Positions 61,553 through 64,000 of a DNA stretch of 64,000 nt are shown in pieces. Each line of letters opens with the position of its first letter. Within the stretch, counting starts at the first letter, position 1. The stretch covers positions 496,001 through 560,000 of the forward strand of contig CAVPSQ010000004.1 in the NCBI GenBank assembly GCA_963708455.1, given 5' to 3'. Position numbers and translations under genes: made by a program. Source of the DNA: CAIMUS01 sp963708455. GTDB lineage: Bacteria > Pseudomonadota > Gammaproteobacteria > Competibacterales > Competibacteraceae. Under the pieces are notes generated by a model, which saw only the letters and a list, made by a program, of their open reading frames with translations, had not been told where the DNA came from and did not search any database.

Positions 61553-62278
61553 TCAGCCGTTCAGCCGGCGCTCCAAGACCTCGTTGCGAGTTCCCATCAG
61601 TACGACCATGATGGCCAGCAGCCCATAGGCGGCCAGCATCAGCAACAGCGGCCAGAGCATGTCCGGAGCGATAGAGGGCTTGCCCAGTTTCAGGAGGGTT
61701 GCCTTCTGATGCAGGGTGTGCCACCACTCGACCGAATAATGGATGATCGGAATATTGACCAGCCCCACCAGCGCCAGCACCGCGCCGGCGCGGTCCGCCG
61801 TGTCGCGCTCTTCGATGGCTTCCTGCAAGGCGATATAACCCAGGTAGAGAAACAGCAGGATCAATTCCGCAGTCAGGCGGGCATCCCACACCCACCAGGT
61901 TCCCCACATCGGCTTGCCCCACAACGAACCCGTAGCCAGCGCCAGAAAGGTGAAAGCCGCGCCGATAGGGGCGCAACTGCGGGACAGCATCGCCATTATC
62001 TTGACCCGCCAGATCAGACCAATGCCGCCGCTGATCGCCAGCGCCACGTACACCGCCAGCGACAGCGCCGCCGCCGGCACGTGCACGTAGATGATGCGGA
62101 AACCATCGCCCTGCTGATAATCCGCCGGCGCGAACGCCAGCCCCCAAATCAGACCGGTCGCGAGCAGCAGCAGCGTCGCAGTCGCCAGCCAGGGCAACAG
62201 TCGGCCGGAAAACTCGTAAAAACCCTTGGGGGTAGCCAGTCGATACAGCGGGGTAAACGTGCGCGCGGCGGGGTTCAT
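61553..62278 (-). CDS. ccmC: Heme delivery protein CcmC
   Basis: A 241-residue six-helix membrane protein with the WWD motif GTWWVWDARLTAELIL and heme-ligand histidines in IIYVHVPAA and NIPIIHYSVEWWHTLHQ. It loads heme onto CcmE. It is the first gene of the operon ccmC-D-E-F-G-H-I-A-B; the start at 62278 is 109 bases from a divergent gene, where the promoter should lie. Confidence 0.95.
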   Translation of the reverse strand: MNPAARTFTPLYRLATPKGFYEFSGRLLPWLATATLLLLATGLIWGLAFAPADYQQGDGFRIIYVHVPAAALSLAVYVALAISGGIGLIWRVKIMAMLSRSCAPIGAAFTFLALATGSLWGKPMWGTWWVWDARLTAELILLFLYLGYIALQEAIEERDTADRAGAVLALVGLVNIPIIHYSVEWWHTLHQKATLLKLGKPSIAPDMLWPLLLMLAAYGLLAIMVVLMGTRNEVLERRLNG

Positions 62279-62387
62279 CGAAGGATGGGTATGTTCAAGT
62301 CACTGCGTATTGACTTATTATGCCACGGCTTGATCGAAAGTAATTGTTTTATCAGTCACTCCGGATAACAACACGAGGGTAGCCATC

Positions 62388-63158
62388 ATGGACATTCAGA
62401 ACCATACATTTATCGTCACGGGCGGTGGTTCCGGTTTGGGGGAAGCCACCGTGCGCATGCTCGCCGCCAACGGCGGCAACGTGCTGATTGCCGATGTCAA
62501 CCGCGAGCTGGGCGCAAAGCTGGCTGCTGAACTGGGCGAACGGACGCGCTTCGCGGCGACCGACGTGAGCAGCGAGGCCGATGTACAGGCGGCGGTGAAG
62601 CTGGCGGTGGAGCAGTTCGGTGGACTGCACGGCGCCATCAACTGCGCCGGCATCGCCGTGTTCGGCCGGGTGCTCAATAAAGAAGGCGTTCCCCATTCGC
62701 TGGACTTGTTTAACAAATGCGTGCAAGTCAATCTGATCGGCACCTTCAACGTCATCCGGTTGACGGCCCAGGCGATGGTGAAGAATACCCCTGGCGCCGA
62801 CGGCGAGCGGGGGATCATCGTCAACACGGCCTCGGTGGCCGCGTTCGAAGGCCAGGTCGGCCAGTTAGCCTACTCGGCCACCAAGGGCGGCGTGGTCGGC
62901 CTGACTTTGCCGGTCGCCCGCGATCTGGCCCAATTCGGCATCCGCGTCATGACCATCGCCCCCGGCCTGTTCGAAACCCCGATGATGGCTTCGATCCCGG
63001 AGCCGGCCAGGGAGTCACTGGGTAAGCAGACGCCGTTTCCCTCCCGTCTGGGCCGGCCCGACGAATACGCCGCGCTGGTCAAGAGTATTATTCAGAACGT
63101 CATGTTCAACGGCGAGGTGATCCGCCTCGACGGCGCCATCCGGTTGGCGCCGCGCTGA
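62388..63158 (+). CDS. SDR dehydrogenase (3-hydroxyacyl-CoA dehydrogenase type 2-like)
   Basis: A 256-residue short-chain dehydrogenase. The NAD motif TGGGSGLGEAT, NCAGIAVFG, catalytic serine in NTASVAAF and YSATKGG (YxxxK) are all intact. IAPGLFETPMM and the long NKEGVPHSLDLFNK loop are typical of HSD10-type 3-hydroxyacyl-CoA dehydrogenases in lipid and isoleucine breakdown. A terminator follows at 63176. Confidence 0.9.
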   Translation: MDIQNHTFIVTGGGSGLGEATVRMLAANGGNVLIADVNRELGAKLAAELGERTRFAATDVSSEADVQAAVKLAVEQFGGLHGAINCAGIAVFGRVLNKEGVPHSLDLFNKCVQVNLIGTFNVIRLTAQAMVKNTPGADGERGIIVNTASVAAFEGQVGQLAYSATKGGVVGLTLPVARDLAQFGIRVMTIAPGLFETPMMASIPEPARESLGKQTPFPSRLGRPDEYAALVKSIIQNVMFNGEVIRLDGAIRLAPR

Positions 63159-63175
63159 TTTGCTGGGAGCTTGCT

Positions 63176-63204
63176 AAGGTGGGCATGGCCCACCTTATTT
63201 TTTT
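63176..63204 (+). terminator. Rho-independent terminator after the SDR gene
   Basis: aaggtgggc / gcccacctt stem around a short loop, followed by attttttt (63197-63204), 18 bases after the stop codon. Confidence 0.9.
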
Positions 63205-63234
63205 GGACCGTGGATGGAAAGTTGCCATGCCTTC

Positions 63235-63378
63235 GGGGTATCCACTTAAGGCGGGATAATCGCGTCAGTGTTTTCACCGGCTTGCTGCGGTCAGGTCTGC
63301 CCGACCCTGGGAGCGCCGGCGTCCTCGCCGGCTTTTTGCGGTCACCCTGCGATGTGTCCCGGCTTAAGTGGATACCCC
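63235..63378. repeat. MITE-like element, copy 3
   Basis: 144 bp with near-perfect 22-bp terminal inverted repeats (ggggtatccacttaaggcgg; ccggcttaagtggatacccc). The centre ccctgggagcgccggcgtcc is the same as in the copy at 42361. It lies between the SDR terminator and the next gene's 3' end, in the same orientation as copy 2. Confidence 0.8.
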
Positions 63379-63414
63379 GCCGGCTGCCAGCCGGCGGGAT
63401 GGCAAGGCTATACG

Positions 63415-64000
63415 CTATTTTTTGGCGACGTAATCGTACTTGCCGTTCTTCCACTCGTACACAACGTAGCCGGGCGCGGTGACGTCACCTTTGGCGTCGA
63501 AGCCGATCTTGCCGAGCACGGTGTCGAATTTGTCACTCCTCAACACTTTGATGACATCATCCAGTTGGGTGGTTTTGGCTTTTTCGACAGCCTGGGCGTA
63601 AGCCTGGATGGTGCCATAGGTGTACAGGGTATAACCTTCCGGCTCGAAGCCCTGCTTCTTGAATTCCTCCACCACCGATTTGGCCGCTGGATTCTTGCGA
63701 GGATCGGGGCTGAAGGTCATCAGCGTGCCCTCGCCGGCGGGACCGGTGATGGACCAGTATTCCGAGGTCACCAGCGCATCGCCGCCCATCAGCCGGGCAT
63801 CTTTCATACCCTGCTCCTTGGCCTGACGGATGATCAGCCCGGATTCGGTATGGTAACCGCCGACGTAGATGATATCGATGGCGGCCGCTTTCAGCTTGCT
63901 GACCAGGGCCGAATAATCCTTCTCACCGGCGGTGTAGGCTTCGTACAAGGCTTCCTTGATACCCAGATCGTTGAGATACTTCTTAGTCTCATCGGCCAGC
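63415..64000 (-). CDS. Branched-chain amino-acid ABC transporter substrate-binding protein (partial)
   Basis: The last 195 or so residues of a LivK-type periplasmic binding protein (Peripla_BP_6), running off the window. Diagnostic segments are KDYSALVSKLKAAAIDIIYVGGYHTESGLIIRQAKEQGM, GPAGEGTLMTFSPDP and EGYTLYTYGTIQAYAQAVEKA, then LGKIGFDAKGDVTAPGYVVYEWKNGKYDYVAKK. It binds leucine-type or related amino acids for a Liv ABC transporter, which would lie elsewhere. The start is outside the window. Confidence 0.92.
   Translation of the reverse strand, partial: LADETKKYLNDLGIKEALYEAYTAGEKDYSALVSKLKAAAIDIIYVGGYHTESGLIIRQAKEQGMKDARLMGGDALVTSEYWSITGPAGEGTLMTFSPDPRKNPAAKSVVEEFKKQGFEPEGYTLYTYGTIQAYAQAVEKAKTTQLDDVIKVLRSDKFDTVLGKIGFDAKGDVTAPGYVVYEWKNGKYDYVAKK

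Overview
The window looks like a GC-rich gammaproteobacterial chromosome. Single-copy housekeeping genes (acnB, lptF/lptG, mutM, rpmG/rpmB, a nine-gene cytochrome c maturation operon, trxB, cobL) all have gammaproteobacterial architecture. Palindromic intergenic repeats, CHAT-STAND-TPR proteins, Uma2 nucleases and Rpn-like gene debris fit an environmental Chromatiales/Competibacteraceae-type genome. That placement is inference; no rRNA is present to test it.

Bases 1-26,265 form a defence and accessory island, almost all on the minus strand up to 17.1 kb. A complete type I restriction-modification system (hsdM-hsdS-hsdR) lies between two copies of a module with the transcription order CHAT-NTPase-TPR protein, MNT nucleotidyltransferase, HEPN protein. 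A Uma2-family nuclease lies between hsdR and copy A, and a PIN toxin-antitoxin pair lies between copy B and hsdM. The two CHAT genes look identical over about 2.25 kb (CHAT and NTPase domains) but differ at about a quarter of residues in the C-terminal TPR region. Segment 24,580-26,265 is a collapsed third copy of the same locus, made of small end fragments of Rpn, CHAT, hsdR and CHAT around one intact Uma2 gene. Between these (17.9-24.1 kb) lies a two-gene unit of lower GC: a DNase I-fold protein fused to an apparent OTU-type cysteine protease, followed by a 1,428-residue repetitive protein whose base composition jumps mid-gene.

From 26.3 to 31.1 kb there is a decaying cluster of a BASS transporter, two sulfatases each broken by one base, and truncated DUF3604, DUF1254-like and sulfatase genes. 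Two cobalamin genes (cbiX-like, cobL) follow. At 33.6-39.7 kb lies a toxin-antitoxin and repeat field: two VapBC-type pairs, a UPF0175/DUF3368 pair, HicBA, two small coiled-coil proteins, a frameshifted IS110 transposase, and two families of palindromic repeats, one of them MITE-like (about 142 bp with terminal inverted repeats).

From 39.7 kb on the sequence is mostly core genome: acnB, meaB, lptG/lptF, mutM, a fatty acid desaturase, rpmG/rpmB, a GH1 glucosidase, an acetyl-CoA hydrolase/transferase-GNAT fusion gene, a canonical HepT/MntA pair, a peroxiredoxin with trxB, the ccmCDEFGHI-AB operon, an SDR dehydrogenase and the start of a branched-chain amino-acid binding-protein gene. Single-base frameshifts in genes that should be intact, above all lptG, suggest consensus errors in this assembly, so isolated one-base frameshifts here are weak evidence for pseudogenes.
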